A DNA stretch of 64,000 bases from G965220205 sp965220205 (GTDB taxonomy: Bacteria > Chloroflexota > Dehalococcoidia > Lucifugimonadales > Australimonadaceae). Position 1 is the first letter of the stretch, and each line of letters starts with the position of its first letter. A program made the position numbers and the translations under genes. The notes below the pieces were generated by a model. That model did not search any database, was not told the DNA's origin, and worked only from the letters and a program-made list of their open reading frames with translations. The DNA lies in assembly GCA_965220205.1 (NCBI GenBank), contig OZ244812.1, positions 1,860,001 through 1,924,000 on the forward strand, written 5' to 3'. This document shows positions 36,061 to 43,104 of this stretch, piece after piece.

Positions 36061-38700
36061 ATGGTCCAGGCCTCAGGCAACGTCCGTCCGGTCGCCATTG
36101 AAGTCGAGATGCGCTCGGCGTATCTCGACTACGCCATGAGCGTCATCGTGGCGCGAGCCTTGCCCGACGTACGGGACGGGCTCAAGCCCGTGCACCGGCG
36201 CATCCTCTACGCCATGCAGGGGATGGGGCTGCGCCCCGGCGCCGCGTACAAGAAGAGCGCCGGCGTCGTCGGCGAGGTGCTCGGGAAGTACCACCCGCAC
36301 GGCGACGCGCCGGTCTACGACGCCCTCGTCCGGATGGCGCAGGACTTCTCGATGCGCCACCCGCTCATCGACGGCCAGGGAAACTTCGGCTCGGTCGACG
36401 ACGACCCGCCCGCTGCGATGCGCTACACCGAGGCGCGGCTCGCCGCGATCACCGAGCAGATGCTGCTCGACATCGACCGCGACACCGTCGACTTCGCGGA
36501 CAACTACGACGGCTCCCAGCGCGAGCCGACCGTGCTGCCCGCGCGGATTCCGAACCTGTTGGTCAACGGCGCCTCCGGCATCGCCGTGGGCATGGCCACG
36601 AACATCCCGCCGCACAACCTACGCGAGGTGTGCGACGCCGTGACCCACCTCGTGAACCATCCCGACGCGACGGCCGACGACCTGATCAACTTCGTCAAGG
36701 GCCCCGATTTCCCCACCGCGGGCATCATCATGGGGCGCGAGGGCCTGCTGCAGGCCGCCCACACCGGCCACGGGCGAGTCGTAGTCCGCGCCCGCGCCGC
36801 CTTCGAGGACATGGACCGCGCCGGGCGCCAGCGCATCGTCGTCACGGAGCTCCCGTTCCAGGTCAACAAGGCGGCGATGGTCGAGAAGATCGCGATCCTC
36901 ATCAAGGAGAAGAAGCTCGACGGCGCGGCCGAGGTCCGCGACGAGTCCGGCCGCGAGGGCCTGCGCGTCGTCGTCGAGCTCCAGCGGGGCGCCTCCCCGC
37001 ACGTCGTCCTCAACAACCTCTACAAGCACACGGCGATGCAGAGCGCTTTCCACGTCAACATGGTGGGCCTGGTCGACGGCCAGCCGCGGGTGCTCAGCCT
37101 GCGGTCGGCGCTCCTGCACTTCATCGAGTTCCGCCGCACGGTGATACGGCGCCGCGCCGAGTACGACCTGGGCCGCGCCCGCGAGCGGGCGCACATCCTC
37201 GAAGGACTCCGCATCGCGCTGGACAACCTCGACGCGGTCATCGCGCTCATCCGGGCCTCCGCGGACGTCGAGGCGGCGCGCAACGGCCTGATGGCGCAGT
37301 TCGGCCTCACGGAGGCGCAAGCGCAGGCCATCCTGGAGATGCAGCTCCGCCGTCTCGCCGCTCTCGAACGCGAGCGCATCGAGAACGAGTACCAGGAGCT
37401 CCAGAAGCGCATCGCCGAGCTCGAGGCGCTGCTCGGCGACGCGATGAAGGTCCTCGCGGTGATCAAGACCGAGACCGCCGACCTGCGCAAGGCCTACGGC
37501 AACGACCGCCGGACGCAGATATCCGACGAGGAAGCCCGCGACAACGCCCCCGAGGAGCTCGTCGCTCACGCTGACGCGGTGGTCACTCTCAGCGACCGCG
37601 GCTACCTCAAGCGGCTGCCGATCGAGGCGTACCGCCTCCAGCGGCGCGCGGGCAAGGGCGTCCGCGGCCAGGAGACGCGCGAGGGCGACGCCATCCAGCA
37701 GCTCGTGGTCGCCGACACGCACGACTGGCTCCTCTTCTTCACCGACCGCGGGCGCGTCTACCGCGAGCGCGTGTTCAAGGTGAAGGAGGACGCCACCCGT
37801 CAGACGCGCGGCACGCCGGTGCAGAACCTCATCGCCATCAACCCCGCCGAGGAGATGGTGACGGCCCTCGTGGCGATCTCGGACCTCCAGGCGGACCGCT
37901 ATATCGTGATGGCGACCAAGCGGGGCGAGGTCAAGCGCATGGACCTCGGCCAGTTCGCCAACATCCGCAGCAATGGGCTCGCGGCGTTCGACCTTGAGAA
38001 GGGGGACCACCTGCTGGGGGCGCGGCTCGCCGACCCGGGCATGCGCGTCATCATGATCACGCGCAACGGCAAGGCGGCGCACTTTGAGCTCGACGACGTA
38101 CGGGTGCGCGCCACGCGCGGCGCCGGCGGCGTCCGCGGGATACGTCTGATCGATGACGACGAAGTCGTCGGCATGGACGTGGCGACCGCGGGCGCGCAGC
38201 TGCTGCTGCTCACCGAGCGGGGCTACGGCAAGCGGACGGTCGTCGACAACTTCCGCACGACGGGCCGCGGCGTCCAGGGGGTAATCGCGCTCAAGATCAC
38301 CGACAAGACCGGCCCCATCGCCGCCGCAGTCATCACGGGCCCCGACGTGGAGGAGGTGATGGTCGGCTCGGCCAAGGCGATAGTCTACCGCACCGCCATC
38401 AAGGAGATCCGCACGCTCGGGCGCGTCACGCAGGGCGTCCAGGTGATGACCAAGCTCGCCTCGGACGACCAGGTGATCTCGATGAGCGCGTTCAAGGAGC
38501 GCGACCTGGACCAGGTCGTACAGCCGCCGGCTATCGCGACGATCGCCGCTCCCCCGCCCAGCGCCAGCTCCAACGGCCACGCCAGCCCATCGCAGCTCGC
38601 CCTCAAGCTCGGGGACGAGAGCGACGCGGACGTCGACGCCGACATGGACGAGGACGGCTCAGACGAGCCGACCGACCAGGACGGGGAGCCCGCTCCGTAG
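36061..38700 (+). CDS. gyrA: DNA gyrase subunit A
   Basis: 879 residues. N-terminal breakage-reunion domain with SYLDYAMSVIVARALPDVRD-type start (here AYLDYAMSVIVARALP), HPHGDAPVYDALVRMAQDF and the active-site tyrosine in AAMRYTEARLA. Six beta-pinwheel repeats follow. The GyrA box reads QRRAGKGVRGQ, supporting gyrase rather than topoisomerase IV. The tail is strongly acidic (DADVDADMDEDGSDEP). The QRDR position equal to E. coli Ser83 is Ala and the next residue is Pro. gyrB is not in the window. Confidence 0.97.
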   Translation: MVQASGNVRPVAIEVEMRSAYLDYAMSVIVARALPDVRDGLKPVHRRILYAMQGMGLRPGAAYKKSAGVVGEVLGKYHPHGDAPVYDALVRMAQDFSMRHPLIDGQGNFGSVDDDPPAAMRYTEARLAAITEQMLLDIDRDTVDFADNYDGSQREPTVLPARIPNLLVNGASGIAVGMATNIPPHNLREVCDAVTHLVNHPDATADDLINFVKGPDFPTAGIIMGREGLLQAAHTGHGRVVVRARAAFEDMDRAGRQRIVVTELPFQVNKAAMVEKIAILIKEKKLDGAAEVRDESGREGLRVVVELQRGASPHVVLNNLYKHTAMQSAFHVNMVGLVDGQPRVLSLRSALLHFIEFRRTVIRRRAEYDLGRARERAHILEGLRIALDNLDAVIALIRASADVEAARNGLMAQFGLTEAQAQAILEMQLRRLAALERERIENEYQELQKRIAELEALLGDAMKVLAVIKTETADLRKAYGNDRRTQISDEEARDNAPEELVAHADAVVTLSDRGYLKRLPIEAYRLQRRAGKGVRGQETREGDAIQQLVVADTHDWLLFFTDRGRVYRERVFKVKEDATRQTRGTPVQNLIAINPAEEMVTALVAISDLQADRYIVMATKRGEVKRMDLGQFANIRSNGLAAFDLEKGDHLLGARLADPGMRVIMITRNGKAAHFELDDVRVRATRGAGGVRGIRLIDDDEVVGMDVATAGAQLLLLTERGYGKRTVVDNFRTTGRGVQGVIALKITDKTGPIAAAVITGPDVEEVMVGSAKAIVYRTAIKEIRTLGRVTQGVQVMTKLASDDQVISMSAFKERDLDQVVQPPAIATIAAPPPSASSNGHASPSQLALKLGDESDADVDADMDEDGSDEPTDQDGEPAP

Positions 38701-38731
38701 GACTCGGGACGGGGCGCTTGACGTGCTTCAT

Positions 38732-38755
38732 TCGCCGGGCCACCGCCGCCGGCGA
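38732..38755. terminator. Hairpin between convergent gyrA and a small gene
   Basis: TCGCCGG (38732-38738) pairs with CCGGCGA (38749-38755), ending exactly at the stop codon of the minus-strand gene. Likely shared terminator; no T-run. Confidence 0.45.
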
Positions 38756-38980
38756 CTAGACGCTATCGCGCAACATTTCAAGCTGCTGCTCTGGCGTGAG
38801 TTCCACATACGCCTTCATGACTGCAAGCGAGAACTTCATCTTCTCATCGTTGGTGAGCGGACGTCCCGATTCCAAGGCGCGCTCCAGTGCTCGTTGCCCT
38901 TCGGCCCGCACATCCATATACGCCTTGATACGTTCATGAGCACTTAGCCGAACTCGGTCAACCCGTCTACGCTGCGGCAT
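38756..38980 (-). CDS. Small conserved-looking helical protein
   Basis: 74 residues from the ATG at 38980. The start is basic (PQRRRVDRVRLSAHERIKAY) and the rest is helical with LTNDEKMKFSLAVMKAYVEL and a leucine-rich end. It resembles no family I can name. Composition is protein-like and AT-richer than the surroundings. It lies downstream of the IS5-split gene on the same strand and may have shared its operon. Confidence 0.5.
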   Translation of the reverse strand: MPQRRRVDRVRLSAHERIKAYMDVRAEGQRALERALESGRPLTNDEKMKFSLAVMKAYVELTPEQQLEMLRDSV

Positions 38981-39326
38981 CGCATCTCCCTTGCGTCCCA
39001 AAACCCTCCGCGCAACGGGTAGGACGGTAGAGTAGCCCGCTACTCACGTCGCAAGCACGGCCTCACTCCCAAGGCTCGTCTCGTCGTCGGAAAGACAGCC
39101 CTTCCCTAAACCGCAGCTCGTATAGGACGGGCGCCAACAAGTCGAACAAGTGCTGGCCGAAGTCTTCATCGACGAGGGCTTCCATCCGCTCGCGGGGGTC
39201 GACAATCGTCAACTCGATATAGATGGGGTCCGCCTGGTCAATCAAGGCCACCTTCGCCATGAAGCCGCGCTCGGTCGTGTTCCCGAGCCATTGCTCGACC
39301 ACGTCAACGCCAACGACGCCCTCTAG

Positions 39327-40519
39327 GGAACCTCTGAACAACTCACAGTCGGCCGAGTGGTGTTGGTGGGGGGCTCTTCAGCGATTCGCAGCCCTCTGCT
39401 GGTGCCGTGAACGGGGCTGTTGGGGGTCTTCTACCGACCCTGCTGGGGCGGATTCCCTGCTCCCAACCCCGATCTGAACCCACTGCGCCTCCGTCATGCC
39501 GCCAAGCACCGCTGGGCTCTCATCAGGTTCGCCAGCCCCAGCAGCACCATCAGCCGTTGCGTGTTCTTGGCCAGCCCCCGGTAGCGGACCTTGGCGTAGC
39601 CAAAGTGCCGTTTGACGTACAGGAACGGATGCTCCACCTTCGCCCGGACCGACGCCTTGCCCTTCTCCGCCAACGCCTCAGGGCTTCCCGGCTCCAACTG
39701 CCGACGTTGGCCCGGCCGCATCGCCACCTGCCACTCCACCTCCAGCCCCCGATGCTCCGCCCGCTTCTGGACTCCCTGATACCCGGCATCGCCCCACACC
39801 TGCGACTCGCCGCCGTGCAGCAACCGGTGCGCTTCCGTCACGTCGTTCACATTGGCCGGCGTCGTCGCGACGCTGTGCACCACCCCCGTCTCCGCGTCCA
39901 CCCCGATGTGCACCTTCATCCCGAAATGCCACCTGTTCCCCTTCTTCACTTGGTGCATCTCCGGGTCTCGCGCACCCGCTCGATTCTTCGTCGACGACGG
40001 CGCCTCGATGATGCTCGCGTCCATGATCGTCCCTTCCTGGAGCAGGAGTCCCTGGGACGCCAGATGCCCTTTGATCTCCGCGAACAGTCCCTCCCCCAGT
40101 TCGTGCTCCTCCAACAGATGACGGAAGTTCAGGATGGTGGTCTCGTCCGGCAGCGGCTCCGACAGCTTCAAGCCCACGAACCGCCGCACCGACTCCACGT
40201 CGTACAGCAGGTCCTCCATGCCGGGGTCGCTGAGGTTGTAGAACAGCTGCACGCAGTGAATCCGCAGCATCGCCGACAGGGCATACGGATGGCGTCCCCG
40301 GCCCGCCGTGGGGTAGAAGGGACGGATGCGCCCTTCCAGCCGTTCCCAGGGGATCAGCCCGCCCATGCGTTCGAGAAATCGCTCCCTGCGGGTCTTGCGC
40401 TTCTTGCTCTCGTAGTCCACGTCTGCAAAGGTCGGTTGGTCCATCATCGCTTCACTCCCTGGCGCTACTGGGTGACTGCCAGGATACTGCCTCAACCTAT
40501 AGACTTGTTCAGAGATTCC
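39327..40519. mobile_element. IS5-family insertion sequence (IS5 subgroup), complete
   Basis: 1,193 bp, close to IS5 itself. The ends are imperfect inverted repeats: GGAACCTCTGAACAACTC on the left and, read inward from the right, GGAATCTCTGAACAAGTC (two mismatches in 18). A 4-bp target duplication CTAG flanks it (39323-39326 and 40520-40523), fitting the YTAR target of the IS5 subgroup. It carries one intact transposase gene on the minus strand, so it may still be active. The noncoding left arm is about 165 bp. Confidence 0.95.
39494..40447 (-). CDS. IS5 family transposase
   Basis: 317 residues from the ATG at 40447 (GGGAG about 9 bp upstream). It resembles E. coli IS5 InsH along its length: DQPTFADVDYESKKRKTR, HPYALSAMLRIHCVQLFYN, PDETTILNFRHLLEEHELG, EMHQVKKGNRWHFGMKVH. 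DDE residues are Asp143 (IMDASIIEAPSSTKN), Asp220 (WGDAGYQG) and Glu272 (RAKVEHPF). No frameshift, so the protein should be functional. Confidence 0.97.
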   Translation of the reverse strand: MMDQPTFADVDYESKKRKTRRERFLERMGGLIPWERLEGRIRPFYPTAGRGRHPYALSAMLRIHCVQLFYNLSDPGMEDLLYDVESVRRFVGLKLSEPLPDETTILNFRHLLEEHELGEGLFAEIKGHLASQGLLLQEGTIMDASIIEAPSSTKNRAGARDPEMHQVKKGNRWHFGMKVHIGVDAETGVVHSVATTPANVNDVTEAHRLLHGGESQVWGDAGYQGVQKRAEHRGLEVEWQVAMRPGQRRQLEPGSPEALAEKGKASVRAKVEHPFLYVKRHFGYAKVRYRGLAKNTQRLMVLLGLANLMRAQRCLAA

Positions 40520-40631
40520 CTAGGCTTTCCCAGTTGGCCACGGCCTCTTGCACAAGTTGGAATGCGTCACGCGCCATGCCGCGATCGTTGATCGGGTCGC
40601 GGCGGCTGTCAAGCCCCTGTCGGCGAGTGAA

Positions 40632-41408
40632 TCAGGCCATGACTCTGTAGTGTCCACTGCCGAGGAATCGGAGGACACCGCCCTCACGGAGCACTTGCAT
40701 CTGCTGTCGTATTTTCGGCCGGACGTTCTTGTTGTCCAAGTGCCGAGCGGCGAGTTCCGTCTCGAATCTCTGGTAGAACGCTTGGAGAGTGAACTCCTCA
40801 GTTCCCGTTTCCTGTTCCAGCACTCGGACGCACGACAAGACATCAGCGGCCCACCCGCCCCGTTTACCGGCGAGGAACCGGTAGCGGCCCCATTCATCCC
40901 GTACGTCCGAAGGGTCGCGGGGAACGCCGGCTTCGACTACGAGAACTCGAGCTTCCGTCGATAGCTTTCCGATGAGGATGTTCGAGCCTACCCATCCGCG
41001 CCTCTTCGCCGTATTTTTCAGGGCCGCCCTCCGCTCCACAACCGCAGGGGTAAGGAAGTGACCAGGTACGACGAAGAGGTCGGTTACTTTCGAGGTGAGC
41101 TTCGAATACTGGAGGAAGGCATAGTGGGGCGCTCGACCGTCCGCAATCGCCTGCATTTTGACGCCATAGGCAGAATTGCTAACCTTCTGTCCGAATCGCC
41201 TGCTCTGGCTCTTGAGCTGATAGACCGCCCCGCAGGTTGAACAAGAGTAATCCCACACGGCGGTGTTGGCCCTGGCAGCGTCGATGTGGTCAGAGGTACA
41301 AGCAAGACAGAAGAGGTTTCGAGTCGCCCAATCCTCGGATATTTTTCTTGCAATCTGGCTTCTGCTCTTGTACCCCTTAGCGGTTGTCAAGTCGAGGCTC
41401 AAGTCCAT
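40632..41408 (-). CDS. DpnI-family methyl-dependent type IIM restriction endonuclease
   Basis: 258 residues from the ATG at 41408 (DpnI has 254). The N terminus DLSLDLTTAKGYKSRSQIA aligns with that of DpnI. Zinc-ligand cysteines are at 34, 37, 56 and 59. The nuclease motif falls at the DpnI positions: Asp53 and Lys66 are kept, but the position equal to Glu64 is Gln (YQLKS). A C-terminal winged helix is clear (EFTLQAFYQRFETELAA, RPKIRQQMQVLREGGVL). It should recognise adenine-methylated GATC, so the host presumably lacks Dam-type methylation. The frame also extends to a GTG at 41435. Confidence 0.92.
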   Translation of the reverse strand: MDLSLDLTTAKGYKSRSQIARKISEDWATRNLFCLACTSDHIDAARANTAVWDYSCSTCGAVYQLKSQSRRFGQKVSNSAYGVKMQAIADGRAPHYAFLQYSKLTSKVTDLFVVPGHFLTPAVVERRAALKNTAKRRGWVGSNILIGKLSTEARVLVVEAGVPRDPSDVRDEWGRYRFLAGKRGGWAADVLSCVRVLEQETGTEEFTLQAFYQRFETELAARHLDNKNVRPKIRQQMQVLREGGVLRFLGSGHYRVMA

Positions 41409-41438
41409 AGGTGCCCACATGCGCATAGACCGCACGGT

Positions 41439-41570
41439 CTACGCTTCAACTTCTCTTTCGGTCTGCCCGATGACTACGAGATGCCTGAGGTGGGTCGGGG
41501 AGTAGCCCGAAACTTCAGACGCCTCCCGCAGGGAGATCAGCTCGTCCGGGTCTGACTGTACATCCGCCAT
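41439..41570 (-). CDS. Mini helix-turn-helix protein upstream of dpnI-like gene
   Basis: 43 residues. The segment LISLREASEVSGYSPTHLRH is the HTH_17/excisionase-type DNA-binding motif, normally followed by a wing (VREGRI.ARKVGR). Here the protein ends after VVIGQTEREVEA. The downstream dpnI-like frame is the same frame, separated only by this TAG and 9 codons. It could be a small regulator of the endonuclease or a truncated longer regulator. Confidence 0.55.
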   Translation of the reverse strand: MADVQSDPDELISLREASEVSGYSPTHLRHLVVIGQTEREVEA

Positions 41571-41675
41571 CGGCGCGGAGTATATGCCCCCACGCCTGTC
41601 GGGATACACCTCGGGAGACAGGGGCGGGCGCGCAGCGATAGACACCCCCTCGCCGCCTCCGGTACCCTCGGCTGC

Positions 41676-42233
41676 GTGCTTGGCCCTGGGAGCGGCAAAC
41701 GAGCGGTCCGGCGAGTGAGAGCGCGCATCGAGACGTGCTCGCTCAGGACGGCCATCGCGGCGTGGACAGCCCGGCGGCTCGTGCCCGCCGTCTTCCCCAA
41801 GGTCAACCCCCTCGCGCGCGCACTGCTCCGCTCGCCCCTGCACGGACTGATGAGCCGTCACGTCATCGTCCTCTGCTTCGAGGGCCGGCGCACCGGCAAG
41901 CGCTACGAGACGCCCGTCGCCTACCGCCGCGCGGACGACGGCGCGCTCGAGGCGTTGACCAGCGTCCACGGCGTATGGTGGCGGAACCTCGAGTCCGGCG
42001 CGCCGGCGACGGTCGTCCATCGCGGGCGGACCGTTCCCGCGCGCGTCGAGGTCGTGCGGACCGGCGCCTCCATCCAGCCCGAAGCGAGCGCCGAGGCGGT
42101 CAGGCGCGCGCTCGCCTCCCGCGACCTCCCGCGCCGCGCCATGATGCCCGTCCCGCCTGCGGAGACCGTCCTCCTGCGCGTCTGGCCGTCCGACGGGACC
42201 GGCCGCGCCGGCTACCCCGCTTCCGTCATGTAG
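41676..42233 (+). CDS. Deazaflavin-type nitroreductase/F420 quinone-reductase family protein
   Basis: About 185 residues. The split-barrel pattern is VIVLCFEGRRTGKRYETPVA, then ALTSVHGVWWRNLESGAPA and VVHRGRTVPARVEVV, as in the DUF385/Ddn family. Such proteins bind F420 or a flavin and reduce quinones or nitro compounds. A GTG at 41676 gives the longest form; a GTG at 41715 is equally plausible because homology begins later. Divergent from the HTH-dpnI unit. A double-hairpin repeat follows its stop. Confidence 0.75.
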   Translation: MLGPGSGKRAVRRVRARIETCSLRTAIAAWTARRLVPAVFPKVNPLARALLRSPLHGLMSRHVIVLCFEGRRTGKRYETPVAYRRADDGALEALTSVHGVWWRNLESGAPATVVHRGRTVPARVEVVRTGASIQPEASAEAVRRALASRDLPRRAMMPVPPAETVLLRVWPSDGTGRAGYPASVM

Positions 42234-42258
42234 GGGCAACTCTCGTAGTCGCCCGAGG

Positions 42259-42367
42259 GGGGGAGTGCAGAGGGCAAGCCCTCTGCCGGGGGCGTGGGGG
42301 TGTCCCCCACTCAAGCGTTTCGGGCGGGTGGGCGGGAAGAACAGCGCTGCTCAAGCAGAGTTACCCA
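42259..42367. repeat. Double-hairpin dispersed repeat, copy 2
   Basis: Same two hairpins as 352-462: GCAGAGGG-CAAG-CCCTCTGC (42267-42286) and GTGGGGG-TGT-CCCCCAC (42294-42310), then a related tail with GGAAGAACAGCGCTGCTCAA. Lies 25 bp after a stop codon, on the same strand sense as copy 1. Between 42234 and 43095 no gene is supportable; the stretch is filled by this and the following repeats. Confidence 0.8.
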
Positions 42368-42420
42368 AAGGTCTCGTCTGCGGGGGAGAATTGAGGAGGA
42401 GGCCTGCGGAGAGCATCAGC

Positions 42421-42440
42421 GCGTTGTTCAGAGGTTCCCT
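42421..42440. repeat. Orphan IS5-like terminal repeat
   Basis: GCGTTGTTCAGAGGTTCCCT matches the reverse complement of the left IS5 end (AGGGAACCTCTGAACAACTC) at 18-19 of 20 positions. No element adjoins it, so it marks a deleted IS or a solo end. A shorter match, GAGTTGTTCAGAGG, occurs at about 55650. Confidence 0.6.
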
Positions 42441-42584
42441 CGGCGAACACGGACCTGGCTGCCTGTCGCAGCCATGACAACTGCCCGTTGTCAGTTCGCC
42501 GCCTCGCCTCCTACACTATACCCATGGCCCAACTCCGGGGTCGGCCCCAGCCGGCGCCGGACGTCCAGCCCGGACCCACTGGGG

Positions 42585-42849
42585 AAATGAGATCGAATGA
42601 GACCAAATGAGACCGTTTGGAAGAGACCCGTCTCGCAGCCTATGCGGCCACGAGAGGCCGCCGACCCCGCCTAACGGCCCCGGCTCCAGAGGAGAAATGG
42701 CCCAGAATGGCTCAAAATGGCGCACTTGAGAAGAATTCATCTCCCGCCCCACTCGTAAACCCACCCAATCTACGAGTAAACGACCTGTGCCATTCCGGTC
42801 TATTCCGGTCCGTTTGTCGCCCCTTTCTCGTCACTTTCCGCGCCATTCC
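42585..42849. repeat. Modular repeat of 10-bp-phased AATG/CATT triplets, copy A
   Basis: Three motif groups, each stepping exactly 10 bp. AATGAGATCG, AATGAGACCA and AATGAGACCG are at 42586, 42596 and 42606. AATGGCCCAG, AATGGCTCAA and AATGGCGCAC are at 42696, 42706 and 42716. Inverted CATTCCGGTC and TATTCCGGTC are at 42791 and 42801, with CTTTCC/CATTCC further on. Between groups two and three lies a partial palindrome CTCGTAAAC...ATCTACGAG. About 125 bp of it aligns well with the reverse complement of 55199-55320. Not evidently coding. Confidence 0.75.
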
Positions 42850-42995
42850 GTCATCCTCGTGCTTGACACGGGGACCCACGCCCCCGCGCCTGGCGAGGGA
42901 CCGCGCCTCGCCCGCCAACTCTCGTTGGTTGTGGTGTGGGCCGACAGGCCCACGTGAGAGATTCCCGTGCCCCGGCACGGGAATCCACGCCCCTC
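42849..42995. repeat. Dispersed ~147-bp repeat, copy 1 (direct orientation)
   Basis: Begins CGTCATCCTCGTGCTTGAC and contains a GTGGGCC-GACA-GGCCCAC hairpin and a final CGTGCCCCGGCACGGGAAT palindrome. The sequence recurs in the same orientation at 45014-45162, on the far side of the TPP-enzyme gene, with scattered substitutions. A partial inverted copy is at 55537-55573. It directly abuts the triplet repeat. Confidence 0.85.
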
Positions 42996-43089
42996 GCCTT
43001 GCGCCGCCGGACGCCCTCCTCGCCGCTCGTGTCTTCTGGCCTCCTCCCACACGGGGGGAGGATTGAGGAGGGGGGAACGACCATCGCAG

Positions 43090-43104
43090 CCGCGCCTAGC
43101 GCGG
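43090..43104. terminator. Small palindrome at the end of the TPP-enzyme gene
   Basis: CCGCGC-CTA-GCGCGG spans the stop codon (the CTA is the TAG read on the minus strand). Possible terminator stem; short and lacking a T-run. Confidence 0.25.

Larger units (their letters stand above)
39063..40577 (-). pseudogene. Unknown ~105-residue gene split by an IS5 insertion
   Basis: The 5' part (40577-40524) encodes MARDAFQLVQEAVANWES and the 3' part (39322-39063) continues EGVVGVDVVEQWLGNTTER to a stop. Removing the IS and one CTAG copy rejoins them in frame across the Leu-Glu codons CTA GAG. The rebuilt protein is acidic, has an IYIELTIVDPRERMEALV strand-helix region and no known family. It starts 55 bp after the dpnI-like stop, so it was probably the next gene of that operon. 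The ATG seen inside the IS end at 39341 is artificial. Confidence 0.85.

Noticed and set aside
36619..38580. 653-codon open frame antisense to gyrA, and similar long antisense frames opposite the TPP enzyme (42967-44883) and accC (58483-60501)
   Set aside because: GC-rich coding sequence leaves the opposite strand free of stops. These translations are rich in Arg, Asp, Val and His, match no family and have no ribosome sites.
39063..39341. Separate 92-residue gene beginning at the ATG at 39341
   Set aside because: Its first residues come from the IS5 end; the true gene starts upstream of the IS at 40577.
42585..42849. Phased AATG triplets as a CRISPR array or replication iterons
   Set aside because: Units are 10 bp with no spacer sequences, no cas genes are in the window, and there is no DnaA-box cluster or replication initiator nearby.
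42617..43066. Possible 149-codon gene across the repeats at 42.6-43.1 kb and its counterpart at 55161-55493
   Set aside because: Both frames share a short similar stretch (APLV.P.NLRV) only because the DNA repeat is shared. Length differences elsewhere break the frame, and the sequence is low-complexity.
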